DNA from: Alphaproteobacteria bacterium
GTDB taxonomy: Bacteria > Pseudomonadota > Alphaproteobacteria > Micropepsales > Micropepsaceae
Direction: 5' to 3'
Assembly (NCBI GenBank): GCA_021325375.1
Contig: JAJPHG010000011.1
Location: 124,001-188,000 of the forward strand
DNA: 64,000 bases
Part shown: piece by piece, positions 21,675 through 30,584 of the stretch
How the letters are laid out: every line of letters starts with the position of its first letter
How positions within the stretch are numbered: the first letter of the stretch is position 1
The notes under the pieces: generated by a model
What the model was told of the DNA's origin: nothing
The model's input: the letters and a program-made list of their open reading frames with translations, nothing else
Databases searched by the model: none
Program-made: the position numbers and the translations under genes

Positions 21675-21748
21675 ACGGCACCATCAAGGCCGCTTTCACC
21701 GGCACTACCTTTGCGCTAGCATCGATCGGTAGCAATCCGGGGCAAGTC

Positions 21749-22258
21749 ATGGATTGGCAGACTGCATCCTTGATCGCGGGGTTCGTGAGCAATGCCGTGG
21801 GTTCGATCGACAAGATCTATCGCGGCTATGCCGATTTCCTGAAGGAAAAGAAAGGCAACGTCTCCGAGTACCCTCCGGATTATCAATATACCGAAGACCC
21901 CAAGGCTGGCGCTTTCGTGGCGAAGTCGAGGGACACAGGAGCCGTCTATCAAAAAGTAACGTATGAGGAACTTTGCCAAAAGCTGAATGCGGAGGACGAG
22001 CAGTACGTCAAAGGACTCAGTGCCGCCTTACGCAACTACGAGAAACAGTGGAACTCGGCCTATTTGGCAAGGTCGATGGCGAGCGGCATGGATATTGGAA
22101 AGTATGACGCGCAGCTCGAATTTCTCGCCGAGCAAATCGCGGACCCCCTGCTCAAAGTTCTGAAATTCGTGGAGAGCACGGGTCTGTATCTGGACGATCA
22201 TTATCTTGCTGCGAGGGATATCGCAAAGAGCTATCTCGCCGGTGACGCAAAAGCCTGA
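21749..22258 (+). CDS. Hypothetical protein, lower-GC orphan
   Basis: A 169-aa protein beginning MDWQTASLIAGFVSNAVGS, with no signal peptide and a mostly helical, hydrophilic body. The start is supported by CGGGGCAAGTC just upstream. Base composition is visibly lower in GC than the neighbours, which suggests transfer. I do not recognise the family. It lies between xerC and a convergent MFS gene. Confidence 0.7.
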   Translation: MDWQTASLIAGFVSNAVGSIDKIYRGYADFLKEKKGNVSEYPPDYQYTEDPKAGAFVAKSRDTGAVYQKVTYEELCQKLNAEDEQYVKGLSAALRNYEKQWNSAYLARSMASGMDIGKYDAQLEFLAEQIADPLLKVLKFVESTGLYLDDHYLAARDIAKSYLAGDAKA

Positions 22259-22269
22259 CCGCGCGCCGC

Positions 22270-23475
22270 TCAAATCGTCGCCACCGCTTCCTCTTCGCCA
22301 TGCGCCGTCAGGCGCCCGCCGTGCCAGCGGCGCATCAGCATCAGGGCGAGGATGAGGGAGAAGAGGCCCATCGCGCTCATCAGCAGATAGGCGCGTCCGC
22401 CATAAGCCGCATAGAGCGGCCCCGAGGCGAGCGTCGCCAATCCCATCGCGATGCCGGACGAGCACACGGCATACAGGCTCTGCGCGGTTGCGGCGAGCCT
22501 GGGCGGCACGGATCTCAGGATGAAATACATCGCGCCCAGATGCGCCATCGCAAACGTGCCGCCGTGCAGGAACTGCACGAGGGCGACGATGGGCAAGGGC
22601 GGATCGAAGGCCATGACCGTCCAGCGCAGCACGCAGGCGCACGCGCCCAGCATCAACAGGCGCGCCGCGCCGATGACGCGCAGGACGTGCAGCGACACGG
22701 ACATCAGCGCGATCTCCGCCAGCAAGCCGAGCGGCCACAGGATGCCGATCAGGCTGCCGCTGTAGCCGAGCGCGCGCCAATGCAGCCCGCCGAGGCTGTA
22801 GTAGAAGGCGTGGCTTCCCTGATCCAGGCTCGCGCAGGCCAGGAAAACGAGGAACACCTTGGAGCGCAGAAGCTCGCGCGCCTCGGCGAAGGTGGCGCGC
22901 AGGCGCGGGATGAAATCGCCGCGCGCCCGGCCGGGCGGCGGCGCCGGAAGCGCATAGATCGCAGCCACGTTCATCGCCAGCACCACGCTCAGCCAGGGCG
23001 CAAGCGCCGCCAATCCGAACCGCGACACCGCGAGCCCGGCCAGCACGTTGCCCACCATGAATGACGCCGACGCCCACACCCGCACATGGCCGTAGTCGAA
23101 ACGGAAGACTTCCGACAGCCGCACGCTGACGCTTTCGAGCAGCGGCGTCACCGCGCCGCTCGCGACATTGGCTGCGATGGCGGCGGCGAAGATCAGCGCC
23201 GCGGTGTTGGCCCAGTTGAGCGCCGCATAACCACAAAAGGCGATGGTATAGAAGACGAGCATCGCGCCGCGCCGGTCGTCGCGCGCATCGGCGACGACCC
23301 CGCCCATGGGCGCTATGACCACGCGCAGCAGCATGCCCGCCGCCAGCAGCGCGCCGATATGGCTGGGCGAAAGCCCCTTCCAGCCCAGCCATGCGCCGAA
23401 GAACGGCGTGTACATCCCGCCGATCAGCCCGCTTGCCGCTTGCGCCAGTGCGAGACGGAAGGAGACGGCGTTCAT
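22270..23475 (-). CDS. MFS transporter (3-phenylpropionate/sugar-type MFS_1-like)
   Basis: Inner-membrane permease of 401 aa with about 12 hydrophobic helices. The start MNAVSFRLALAQAASGLIGG (23475) is where the first helix begins. A cytoplasmic-loop motif of the MFS type (GGVVADARDDRRGAM) lies between helices 2 and 3. The fold pattern resembles the HcaT/LacY-like group. The substrate is unknown. A palindromic repeat lies directly upstream. Confidence 0.85.
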   Translation of the reverse strand: MNAVSFRLALAQAASGLIGGMYTPFFGAWLGWKGLSPSHIGALLAAGMLLRVVIAPMGGVVADARDDRRGAMLVFYTIAFCGYAALNWANTAALIFAAAIAANVASGAVTPLLESVSVRLSEVFRFDYGHVRVWASASFMVGNVLAGLAVSRFGLAALAPWLSVVLAMNVAAIYALPAPPPGRARGDFIPRLRATFAEARELLRSKVFLVFLACASLDQGSHAFYYSLGGLHWRALGYSGSLIGILWPLGLLAEIALMSVSLHVLRVIGAARLLMLGACACVLRWTVMAFDPPLPIVALVQFLHGGTFAMAHLGAMYFILRSVPPRLAATAQSLYAVCSSGIAMGLATLASGPLYAAYGGRAYLLMSAMGLFSLILALMLMRRWHGGRLTAHGEEEAVATI

Positions 23476-23487
23476 GCAAAAAGCCTT

Positions 23488-23617
23488 GTCATTCCCGGCC
23501 GAGCGACACGCCAGTGTCGCGAGGGGAAGGGGACCCAGGTGGAGAGATCGAGTCTGGTCTGTCCACCTGGGTCCCCTTCCCTCGCATCGCCTGACGGCGA
23601 TGCTCGCCGGGGATGAC
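23488..23617. repeat. Palindromic repeat, copy 1 of 3
   Basis: A 130-bp palindrome beginning GTCATTCCCGGC and ending GCCGGGGATGAC, with an inner inverted pair around GGGGACCCAGGTGGA / TCCACCTGGGTCCCC. The same design occurs at 58191-58328 and 60953-61082. It lies between the MFS gene and a hypothetical gene, both on the minus strand. Confidence 0.85.
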
Positions 23618-23625
23618 ATTCGGTT

Positions 23626-24057
23626 CTAAAACAACGGCATCGCGCGCCGTGACGCCATGGTCTTGAGAAGCTGCCACACGCGTTTCTCTGCCGCGCGTGC
23701 ACCGTGCTCTTCGAGATGGATATGAAGCGCGATCAGAAGCCTGCGCAAGCTCGCGTTCGACGCGTCGAGCGATGAGATCGTCAGCGACGCATCGCGTGAC
23801 ACTGCGGCTTCGGCGAGTTCCGCTTTGAGCGCCGTATCCCGCACCTCGCCGCCCAGCTCCGCGAACAGCGCGCGGATGTCGGCGTTCTCGGCCGCGCGGA
23901 TGTCGGCGCCGCGCTCGTATTCGCGCGCGGCGAACTTCATCAAAAGGCCGTGGATCGCGGTGGCGCCCTGCAGATAGTGCGGCGCCTGGACCGACATGAT
24001 GCCGGCCATGAGCTGGTCGGCGCTGATGGCGAGGATGTCGGAGACCTCGGGCTTCAT
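23626..24057 (-). CDS. Hypothetical protein in the phosphotransferase operon
   Basis: A 143-aa soluble, largely helical protein (MKPEVSDILAISADQLMAG). Its ATG overlaps the stop of the upstream phosphotransferase gene by four bases, so the two are translationally coupled. This gene partner is often seen next to acyl-CoA-type phosphotransferase genes, but its function is unknown to me. Confidence 0.75.
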   Translation of the reverse strand: MKPEVSDILAISADQLMAGIMSVQAPHYLQGATAIHGLLMKFAAREYERGADIRAAENADIRALFAELGGEVRDTALKAELAEAAVSRDASLTISSLDASNASLRRLLIALHIHLEEHGARAAEKRVWQLLKTMASRRAMPLF

Positions 24058-25067
24058 GCCAGCGCCTCCAGCCTGTCGGCCAGCACCTTGTTGTGGAAGG
24101 CCAGGCAGTACCAGCCGGAGAAGGCGTTGACAGGATCGTCGTTGCGCCGCGTCGAATATTCATGCGCCGCCGAGATCCAGATCGCGCAGCCTTTCAGGCT
24201 CGCGAAGATCTCCCACCAGGCAAGCGCGTCGCGGTCACAGCGAAACCCGCTCGTCTTCTCCCACACCGCGATGGCGTCGTCGCGCGCCAGCGTCCCTGCG
24301 GGGCGGCTGGGATCGTGATGCGCCCAGAGCGGATCGAGCGCCCAGCCGAGATCCTCCAGCGGATCGCCCAGATGCGCCATCTCCCAATCCAGGATCGCGG
24401 TGATGTCGCCCGCGCCGTCGAAGAGGAAATTGCCGCTGCGGTAATCGCCATGCACGACCGCGATCTTCTGCGCGGGCGGCGGCGGATGGCGCGCCAGCCA
24501 GCGCAGCGCCGCGCGCGCGACGGGTTGCGGCTCGTCCTCGTCCTCGTCGATGACCTTGCCCCAGCGCGCGAGCTCATGACGCCAGCAATCGTCCACGGAT
24601 TTCGGGCGATCGAAGTCGGCAACGCCGAGCGCTTCGGGATCGGCGCCCGCGATGCGGCCCAGGATGGTGAAGAACTGCTCGCCGATCTTGTCGCGATGGG
24701 CGCCATAGGGATCGGGCGCCAGGATCGAGCCGGCTTGCGCGTTCTCGATCTCGGCCATGACGAAGAACGGCCGCTCCAGCGCGGCGCCGTCGAGCTCCAG
24801 CGCGATGGGCTCGGGGACAGGAAGGCCCAGGCGGAAAAACGCCTGATAGGCGCGGAACTCGGTGGAGCGCTCGGTCTCGATCAGGCTCGCGGGCGGGTCG
24901 CGGCGCAGGATCAGCTTGCGCTCCGCGCCGCCATAGCGCGCGCGGAAGCGATAGGTCTCGCGCGAGGCGCCGCCGGGGATGCGCGCGAGATCGTGCACGC
25001 TCAACTCCGGCGCGCCGAGCTTGTCGGCGAGATAGGCGGCGAGACGGTGTTCGAGAGCGTCGCTCAT
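24054..25067 (-). CDS. Phosphotransferase-family protein (APH/ACAD10-like kinase fold)
   Basis: Kinase-fold protein of 337 aa. The nucleotide-binding region reads IPGGASRETYRFR and LILRRDPP, the catalytic loop is VVHGDYRSGNFLFD (HGDxxxxN) and the metal-binding Asp lies in AILDWEMAHLGDP. This group resembles the N-terminal domain of ACAD10, linked to catabolism of hydroxy-acyl compounds. The ATG at 25067 overlaps the stop of the upstream gene (ATGA). Confidence 0.9.
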   Translation of the reverse strand: MSDALEHRLAAYLADKLGAPELSVHDLARIPGGASRETYRFRARYGGAERKLILRRDPPASLIETERSTEFRAYQAFFRLGLPVPEPIALELDGAALERPFFVMAEIENAQAGSILAPDPYGAHRDKIGEQFFTILGRIAGADPEALGVADFDRPKSVDDCWRHELARWGKVIDEDEDEPQPVARAALRWLARHPPPPAQKIAVVHGDYRSGNFLFDGAGDITAILDWEMAHLGDPLEDLGWALDPLWAHHDPSRPAGTLARDDAIAVWEKTSGFRCDRDALAWWEIFASLKGCAIWISAAHEYSTRRNDDPVNAFSGWYCLAFHNKVLADRLEALA

Positions 25068-26164
25068 GCGGGATCGAAGATCCCTTTCAGCCCATGCGGC
25101 GCATATGGGCCTACGACGAGCTGCTCGAGCACGCCCGCGCCCTCGCGTTCCACGCCGGGACCTTTGAGCCGCGCATGCACGAAGGCCTGAACGTGCTGGA
25201 AGCGCGGATCGTTCTCGTTCACATCCGCCAGCGTGTAGGTGTCGTAGCCGAGCACGTCGTCGCCGCGATACATGCCGTGGCCCCATTCGGGGTGCATGTA
25301 GCCGATGCCGGACATGTAGAACTGGAAACGCGGCTCCAGCTCGACCTGCCACGGCGCACTCTTGGCGTCGACGACGTCGATGGTCGCGCCTTGCGCGTGC
25401 CGCGTGCCCTGCTTGTAGCGGATGGTGGAGTGGCACGAGGCCATATGTGCCGGCTTCGCGTCGCCGAGCTCGCCGATCACGGACGCCGTGTTCCACGGCC
25501 TGCCGTCCGCGTCGGCGTTCTTGTGATAGAGCATGAAGCGGTCTTCGAAATTGAGCGGCGCCCACAGCCAGTAGAATTGCGGCATGCGCGGCGGCGCCAC
25601 GGGCTGGCTGTCGCTCATGCCGATCGGACGCACGCCCCAGGAACGGTCGCGGGTGCCGAGCACGCGCGCGCGCTCGACCGCGATGCGCTTTCCGTTCAGC
25701 GCGATGTGGCCCTCATAGGAGCCGTTCTGCGTCAGCCTGGTGTAGTCCATCACCGTGCGTGGGCCGATGCGATAGGTGAAGCGCGGCTCCTCCACCGCCG
25801 CCGCGCGGGCGTGGAAGGTGAGATCGGCCTCGATGCCGTGCGCGTTCCCGCCGACCGTCAGACGCAACGTCTTGAGCGGCTCGACGACCTCGATGGCGAT
25901 CGGGCCGACGCGCGTGTCCATGCGCTCCATGGCCAACAGGCGCGAGGCGCGCAGATTGTGCTGCACCCCGTCCTTGATCAGCGAGAACGAAGCATCCATC
26001 ACGTTGAGGTGCGGGTAGACGCCCAGGGCGGCCGCGAAGAACACCTCGCCGTCCGGCGAATAGCCGTTGAAGAAGTAGCGGTCGTAGAAATTGCGGTCTG
26101 TCCCAGAGGTCGCGATGGGCTCGGGCAGCTGGTGGATGGGGTAGTCGTCGGCCTTGGAGAGCAT
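25064..26164 (-). CDS. Conserved hypothetical protein (DUF7064/DUF7065-like)
   Basis: A 366-aa protein starting MLSKADDYPIHQLPEPIATS, rich in beta strands and aromatic residues (FYDRYFFNGYSPDGEVFFA), with no signal peptide. It resembles the DUF7064/7065 proteins often found beside phosphotransferase-family genes. First gene of a three-gene operon (25064, 24054, 23626) with four-base overlaps throughout. It is divergent from tRNA-Thr. No enzyme motif is recognised. Confidence 0.75.
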   Translation of the reverse strand: MLSKADDYPIHQLPEPIATSGTDRNFYDRYFFNGYSPDGEVFFAAALGVYPHLNVMDASFSLIKDGVQHNLRASRLLAMERMDTRVGPIAIEVVEPLKTLRLTVGGNAHGIEADLTFHARAAAVEEPRFTYRIGPRTVMDYTRLTQNGSYEGHIALNGKRIAVERARVLGTRDRSWGVRPIGMSDSQPVAPPRMPQFYWLWAPLNFEDRFMLYHKNADADGRPWNTASVIGELGDAKPAHMASCHSTIRYKQGTRHAQGATIDVVDAKSAPWQVELEPRFQFYMSGIGYMHPEWGHGMYRGDDVLGYDTYTLADVNENDPRFQHVQAFVHARLKGPGVEREGAGVLEQLVVGPYAPHGLKGIFDPA

Positions 26165-26282
26165 GCGTCAGAATGGCCTTGGGTGGGGGCCCGGGCAACG
26201 AGGAAATCCGCCGGGTTACGCCGGGGAAATACTCTTGTTGCAGTGCGGCCCGGTTCTGCCTATTTTCCGCGCGCCCGAAGGG

Positions 26283-26358
26283 GCCGCCTTAGCTCAGCCG
26301 GTAGAGCACCGCATTCGTAATGCGGGGGTCGCGTGTTCGAGTCACGCAGGCGGCACCA
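26283..26358 (+). tRNA. tRNA-Thr (anticodon CGT), integration target of the island
   Basis: A complete 76-nt cloverleaf: acceptor stem GCCGCCT/AGGCGGC, D stem GCTC/GAGC, anticodon stem CCGCA/TGCGG with loop TTCGTAA (anticodon CGT), T stem GCGTG/CACGC with TTCGAGT, and an encoded CCA end. The island attachment repeat covers the gene from the anticodon loop to the 3' end, so the gene stays intact after integration. Confidence 0.97.
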
Positions 26359-26359
26359 G
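26314..26359 (+). repeat. attL: 46-bp attachment direct repeat in the tRNA-Thr 3' half
   Basis: A perfect 46-bp match to 53360-53405, in direct orientation, from TTCGTAATGCGGGGG to GGCGGCACCAG. It marks the left end of the genomic island. Confidence 0.95.
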
Positions 26360-26423
26360 TCTTTTTGGCTTCCCAGCCTAGCGTTAGTCTCAGCATAGTC
26401 TCAACCCCGAAAAAGGGGGTGAG

Positions 26424-27332
26424 TCAGCGTGACTCAGCGATGTGGAGCGGAGGCGCCCCGATCCGCTCCCAGGGAGCGGTAAATAGCTCGGGCATAGGCC
26501 GGACCAAGGCGCTCTCCTCGGCTGCTTTGAACAGGAAGGCGGGACTAGACCTGTCCTTGTCGGTTCGTGCGAGCATTGCGGCCAGGCGGCTCTCGCTAGT
26601 CGTCAGCGTGAGCACCAGAAGGTTCGGAACACCCCAATGCGCCTTGTGCGCTCTACCGCCTATGGCGTCTTGGTATGCCGCTAGCTTCGCCGTGTATGAG
26701 GTCTGCCCCTGCCGCGTCCGCGCGAGCGGCATGGTTCCGCGATCCGCTTCAAGCGCGAAGAAGCGATAGGCGCTGGCGTCGCCGCTCCGGTACTCGATGC
26801 CGAACGCTCCGTCCGGCACCACGTAGCCGCCAGAAGGCATGGGAAGCGCGAATGGCCGGGTAGTGGCTCGCGTGGCCTCTGGCGCCCGCGCCAGCATCTC
26901 GGGCCAGGGGATGAAGCGCAGGCCGCAGGCGCGGGCGCCAAGCTCTATCGAAGCCAGCGCCTCGCAGATTAGTAGGGAGTGTCGGAATTGCCGGTGCGCT
27001 GCTCTCTCCAAGCAGCACGTACGAGCGCCATCCGCGCCGTAGTCGCGGAGGATGCGCGCCGCGCCCGCGCCGAGTTCATGCACGACCGGCTTGCATCGGG
27101 CGTTCGCGTAATCCCACTGCTGGGCGGGGCGGTCCAGATAGCCTTCATGGAAGAGGTCGCCCAGCCGCTCCTTGAAGCGCGTTTCGGACGCACCGCCGAC
27201 GAAGGCATAGAGGTATGTCGAGCGGAGGTAGCGGTATCGCGTGAGGAACCTGAACATCTCGATGTCACGAGTGGAAAGCTCGATGCATCGCCCGAGGCTC
27301 GTCCGCTGCATTCTGGATCGCCGCGTGTCCAT
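26424..27332 (-). CDS. Replication-relaxation (Replic_Relax)-like protein
   Basis: A 302-aa protein. The N-terminal part is a winged-helix-like region (LSTRDIEMFRFLTRYRYLRSTYLYAF... RFKERLGDLFHEGYLDRP). The second half (RFFALEADRGTMPLAR...SYTAKLAAYQDAI) looks nuclease-like, with a Glu-x-Asp. This matches my knowledge of the Replic_Relax family, which occurs on plasmids and integrative elements beside TraD-like ATPases. The role in replication or DNA processing is inferred. First gene after attL, reading towards it. A second possible start is at 27311. Confidence 0.75.
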   Translation of the reverse strand: MDTRRSRMQRTSLGRCIELSTRDIEMFRFLTRYRYLRSTYLYAFVGGASETRFKERLGDLFHEGYLDRPAQQWDYANARCKPVVHELGAGAARILRDYGADGARTCCLERAAHRQFRHSLLICEALASIELGARACGLRFIPWPEMLARAPEATRATTRPFALPMPSGGYVVPDGAFGIEYRSGDASAYRFFALEADRGTMPLARTRQGQTSYTAKLAAYQDAIGGRAHKAHWGVPNLLVLTLTTSESRLAAMLARTDKDRSSPAFLFKAAEESALVRPMPELFTAPWERIGAPPLHIAESR

Positions 27333-27523
27333 GCGGTGTGGGTATCACCGGCTCTCGGCTTTCGACACGCGCGGCATGTTCCGCGATGTTCAGGTATGCG
27401 CTTGTACGGACTGGATGTTCTTAGATCACAATTTTCGTAGACCACGTTCCGCCACGAGCCCCACTGTTGAGAAATGAGGCGAAGCACTCTACGATTGTGC
27501 CTTCCAATGGGCCCGAAACCCTT

Positions 27524-27541
27524 GGAGCATCGCGATGCTCC
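27524..27541. promoter_or_regulatory. 18-bp perfect palindrome, candidate operator of the AlpA-like gene
   Basis: GGAGCATCGCGATGCTCC is a perfect palindrome. It lies 20 nt upstream of the AlpA-like start codon and 9 nt before its ribosome-binding site, in the intergenic region between this gene and the divergent Replic_Relax gene. A dimeric regulator is the obvious ligand; the AlpA-like protein itself is a candidate. Confidence 0.5.
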
Positions 27542-27561
27542 TCTCAACGAGGAGTTATCCG

Positions 27562-27759
27562 ATGCGGATACTATCGAAGCGCCAGCTCAGGGAGCTTGTT
27601 CTGTACTGCCCTCAACACATTGCCCGCCTTGAAGCGGCCGGAGCGTTTCCCAAACGGATACAGCTCGGCCAATGCAGGGTCGGGTGGATTGAAGAGGAGG
27701 TGCTGGCTTGGCTCCAAGAGCGCATCAAGCGCCGCGATGAAGCACAAGGCTCCCGATGA
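27562..27759 (+). CDS. AlpA/excisionase-like small DNA-binding protein
   Basis: A 65-aa protein with a MerR/AlpA-type helix-turn-helix (LSKRQLRELVLYCPQHIARLEAAGAFPKRIQ) and the AlpA-like ending RVGWIEEEVLAWLQERIKRR. AlpA proteins activate P4-type integrase genes and may act as excision factors, which fits the P4-like integrase at the other end of the island. The ATG at 27562 has GAGGAG seven nucleotides upstream; an in-frame ATG at 27535 lies inside the operator palindrome. Confidence 0.85.
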   Translation: MRILSKRQLRELVLYCPQHIARLEAAGAFPKRIQLGQCRVGWIEEEVLAWLQERIKRRDEAQGSR

Positions 27760-27765
27760 CGGAGC

Positions 27766-27799
27766 GCGGGCGGGGTAGCGATGCTCCGCCCGCTTTTTT
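27766..27799 (+). terminator. Rho-independent terminator of the AlpA-like gene
   Basis: Stem GCGGGCGG/CCGCCCGC with a 12-nt loop followed by TTTTTT, starting 6 nt after the stop codon. Confidence 0.85.
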
Positions 27800-27970
27800 A
27801 GGGGGATACCGAGAGGGATACGGACGGGGATACCGTGTCGCTGGAAGTCGTTGTGACTTAGCCACTCATGCCGCTCAGCGTCGTCTCCACTCTCGCCAAG
27901 ACTTTGAGAATAGGAACTCTATCTGAGGGTGGTGCTATACTCGGCGGGACAAAAACGCATTCAGGGCCCG

Positions 27971-28555
27971 ATGCCTGAAAAAAAGCTTTACGAGGACGTG
28001 CTGCTCCACGAGTACGAGCGAATGTGCGAGGAGATACGCACCGTCGAATCGAACAATGAGAAAGTGATTGCTTTCGGCTTGTCGATTATCACAGCCGCGT
28101 TCACGATTGGCGTCGCGCAGCACGTCGTCCAAATCTTCCTGATTATCCCTCTCGCCCTCGTCGGCGTGTTCCTTTATGCGACGCTCCTCTACACGTATGT
28201 CTTTTCGATGGGCGGCTACAAAGCGTATCTCGAAGACCGCCTGAACGAGCGCCTCGGGGAGCGTGTTCTCCTTTGGGAACGCTTGGTGCAAATCCGCCAA
28301 GCGAAAAATCCAATCCGGCCTGCGCTTGTCGCCATATATCTTCTCATCGGGATCATACTTGGGGCGGTCAGCGAAGCATTCGTCGAGGTTCACTACGGTT
28401 TGTACGCGATGCTCGCCGTCGCGCTCGTTACCCTCGCGCTTCTCTACGTGCTGCTCGTCTCGATTGCCCGAATGTGGCGGATATATAAGATCGTCTATGA
28501 TGCGGCTACTGCGGACTTTAAGGCATCAAATCAAACGGCTGCTACCAATCTTTAG
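27971..28555 (+). CDS. Four-helix membrane protein of the island
   Basis: A 194-aa protein. It has a charged cytoplasmic N-terminus (KKLYEDVLLHEYERMCEEIR), two adjacent membrane helices (AFGLSIITAAFTIGVAQHVV and IFLIIPLALVGVFLYATLLY), an amphipathic middle region with a basic loop, and two more helices near the C-terminus. The layout resembles small membrane effectors and sensors of mobile elements, but I do not recognise a family. The ATG at 27971 is preferred over an upstream GTG at 27929. It converges on the TraD-like gene and overlaps its end. Confidence 0.65.
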   Translation: MPEKKLYEDVLLHEYERMCEEIRTVESNNEKVIAFGLSIITAAFTIGVAQHVVQIFLIIPLALVGVFLYATLLYTYVFSMGGYKAYLEDRLNERLGERVLLWERLVQIRQAKNPIRPALVAIYLLIGIILGAVSEAFVEVHYGLYAMLAVALVTLALLYVLLVSIARMWRIYKIVYDAATADFKASNQTAATNL

Positions 28556-30584
28556 AAGGCTTGGTGAAGCTATCGGCGGTTGGTCCGATGCCGGCATTCG
28601 TTCCGTCTGTTCGGCCCTGTGCTGACCGGGCTTTCGCTTGGGGCGAAAGGCCGACGCGCTCAGCGTTTAACTTTCGTAGACGTTCATGGTCCTCTTTCGA
28701 AAGCTCCCGCTCGCCTTTCAGCGCCCCGACCCGCACCGGAATGGACACCGCCTGCGGCGTCACGTTGCGGATATGTGCCGCGAAGTGAAGGCGCGGCTGC
28801 GAGAGGATAAAATCCGCCGTTGAGCGCATGTCGGGCGCAAGCGCTCGAGCGTCTTGCATCGAAACGCCCGAAACCATTTTGATTGACGTATTTGCAGCCA
28901 GAGACGCCCGGAGCGAAGAGGTGCACTGGTCAAGGAACTGATGCGCGAACACGCACCCGACCTTGTACTTCCTCGCCTCGGTCAAAAGGTCATCGATGTT
29001 GCTGTCGAAATAGGAAGCCGCCTCGTCTACGATGAGGAAGGCCGGTCGCCGCTTGTGCTCGGGGATCGCGGCCCGCTCTAGGACCGCTTGGAGCACCAAC
29101 GATATGAATATACGCCCGAAGTGCGAGGACGCGCCTTTCAGGAAGTCCTTCGCCGTATCCACAAGGATGATCGATCCCCTGTTCATTTCGGCGAAGAGGT
29201 CTATGCGGGTTTCGGGACTGGTGAAGAGCCGGGCGATGGCCGGGTTCTCGATGATGGCCTGGAGCCGGTAGCGGATTTGCTCCTTGGTCTGGACGAAAGT
29301 CTTGGAGCCAAAGTCCTTCTCGAAGAACGTCCGCTGGATGGGCGGAAGCAATTGGATGGCGGCCTTGTACGGCGCCGCATCTTCCATGAGCGCCATCATG
29401 TCGAGAATGGTGGCGTTCCGCCCCATCGTCTCAGGCAACGCCAGCATAAGGCGAGCAACAAACTTAAAGAACACGCCCTGCTTGGCGGTGAGGTCCGCGC
29501 CGAGAAGGCCGGTGAAGAGATAGTCGAAGGTTTGGATCACGCCCGCCGTGACTTGCTCCTTGGTGAGGTCGTCGTAGCCGGAGAGGCGCGAGCGATTCAC
29601 GTCGAAGATGTTGAGCGCAGGTGGGCGCTTGATGTCCTTAGGGGTGATGAGGAGGAAGCGGTCGCGGAACGCGCCATAGTCAGGGTGGAAGCGTTCGAGG
29701 CGCGACAGCTTGTTTATGAGGTCCCCTTGGCTGTCCACGATGATAAGGCTCGGGCAGTCCGGCGAGTTGAAGTCGTAGGCGATGAGGTTCTCTAGTAGCG
29801 TGGTCTTGCCCGCCCCTGTACCGCCTACGATGTGCATGTGGCTGAAACGATCCTCGTGCGTGAGCTTCAAGGGAACCGGCGTCGTGAAGAGCGCCTGAAA
29901 CGGCGTGCCGCCGAAGTATTGGTCCGCAAGCTCAGCGAGCGGTAGGTCGCAGTCTACGGGGAGCTTAAAGGGCTTCTTGGTCTGCTGGCCCGGAACGATG
30001 CCCGAAGCGTCGAATATGTTGTCATTGAGGCGCCGGACGGCATCGAGGAACAGGCCCTTATTCGCATATTCGTGCTCGGCAAAGACGCCGAGTATCTGCG
30101 TGAGGAGCTTCTTGGGTTCAGGAAGTGCATAGACCAAGGGGATGGTGAAAGGAGAAGGTTCCGCGATCTCAGGCAGCTCGTCGGCCACGGCGCACATGAT
30201 GCGGACGAGGCATTCGTGGAGGAGCCGGAGAACTACGGTCTGATTGGCGAAGAAGTACTCCTTGAACCGTAGGAAGTTCCGGTACTCGACGAACTCCTGG
30301 AGCGACATGCGTTCGAAGTCCGGCGCGGGAAGCTCGAAGATGTGCTGCTCGCCCGCGATGAGCGCGTCTATGGCGTGGCGGAGCGCGGTCCCGAGGGGAT
30401 CGGGCACATGAGCGATGAACTCATACACGCCCAATGCGATGGAAGACGGCACAACAGCGAACGCGTCTTGCGAGCGGCTGACGGAGGCGTATAGGGCGCG
30501 CGCTTCCCGAAGCTCGCGCTTGCCTTCGTCCGTGAACCAGCGGCGGAGCGGCTGGTATACGGTCGGGCGATCCGGTTCCGTCAC
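28542..30584 (-). CDS. TraD/VirD4-like type IV secretion coupling ATPase
   Basis: A 680-aa ATPase. Walker A is IVGGTGAGKTTLL and Walker B is FLIVDEAASYFD, followed by a VirD4/TraM-recognition-like region (VGCVFAHQFLDQC, ANTSIKMV). The N-terminal 250 residues are soluble, without the usual membrane anchor. The GTG at 30584 overlaps the TGA of the upstream gene, which ends in a single membrane helix, so the two probably form an anchored complex. No relaxase of a known MOB class and no type IV pilus genes are in the island, so the DNA-transfer role is inferred. Confidence 0.85.
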   Translation of the reverse strand: MTEPDRPTVYQPLRRWFTDEGKRELREARALYASVSRSQDAFAVVPSSIALGVYEFIAHVPDPLGTALRHAIDALIAGEQHIFELPAPDFERMSLQEFVEYRNFLRFKEYFFANQTVVLRLLHECLVRIMCAVADELPEIAEPSPFTIPLVYALPEPKKLLTQILGVFAEHEYANKGLFLDAVRRLNDNIFDASGIVPGQQTKKPFKLPVDCDLPLAELADQYFGGTPFQALFTTPVPLKLTHEDRFSHMHIVGGTGAGKTTLLENLIAYDFNSPDCPSLIIVDSQGDLINKLSRLERFHPDYGAFRDRFLLITPKDIKRPPALNIFDVNRSRLSGYDDLTKEQVTAGVIQTFDYLFTGLLGADLTAKQGVFFKFVARLMLALPETMGRNATILDMMALMEDAAPYKAAIQLLPPIQRTFFEKDFGSKTFVQTKEQIRYRLQAIIENPAIARLFTSPETRIDLFAEMNRGSIILVDTAKDFLKGASSHFGRIFISLVLQAVLERAAIPEHKRRPAFLIVDEAASYFDSNIDDLLTEARKYKVGCVFAHQFLDQCTSSLRASLAANTSIKMVSGVSMQDARALAPDMRSTADFILSQPRLHFAAHIRNVTPQAVSIPVRVGALKGERELSKEDHERLRKLNAERVGLSPQAKARSAQGRTDGTNAGIGPTADSFTKPSKDW

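Noticed and set aside
22028..23479. Open frame of 483 codons overlapping the MFS gene on the same strand
   Set aside because: It is the shifted frame of the MFS gene; the chosen frame shows the membrane helices and MFS motif.
25068..25565. N-terminal extension of the phosphotransferase frame
   Set aside because: It runs into the upstream gene, and a clear start with an ATGA overlap exists at 25067.
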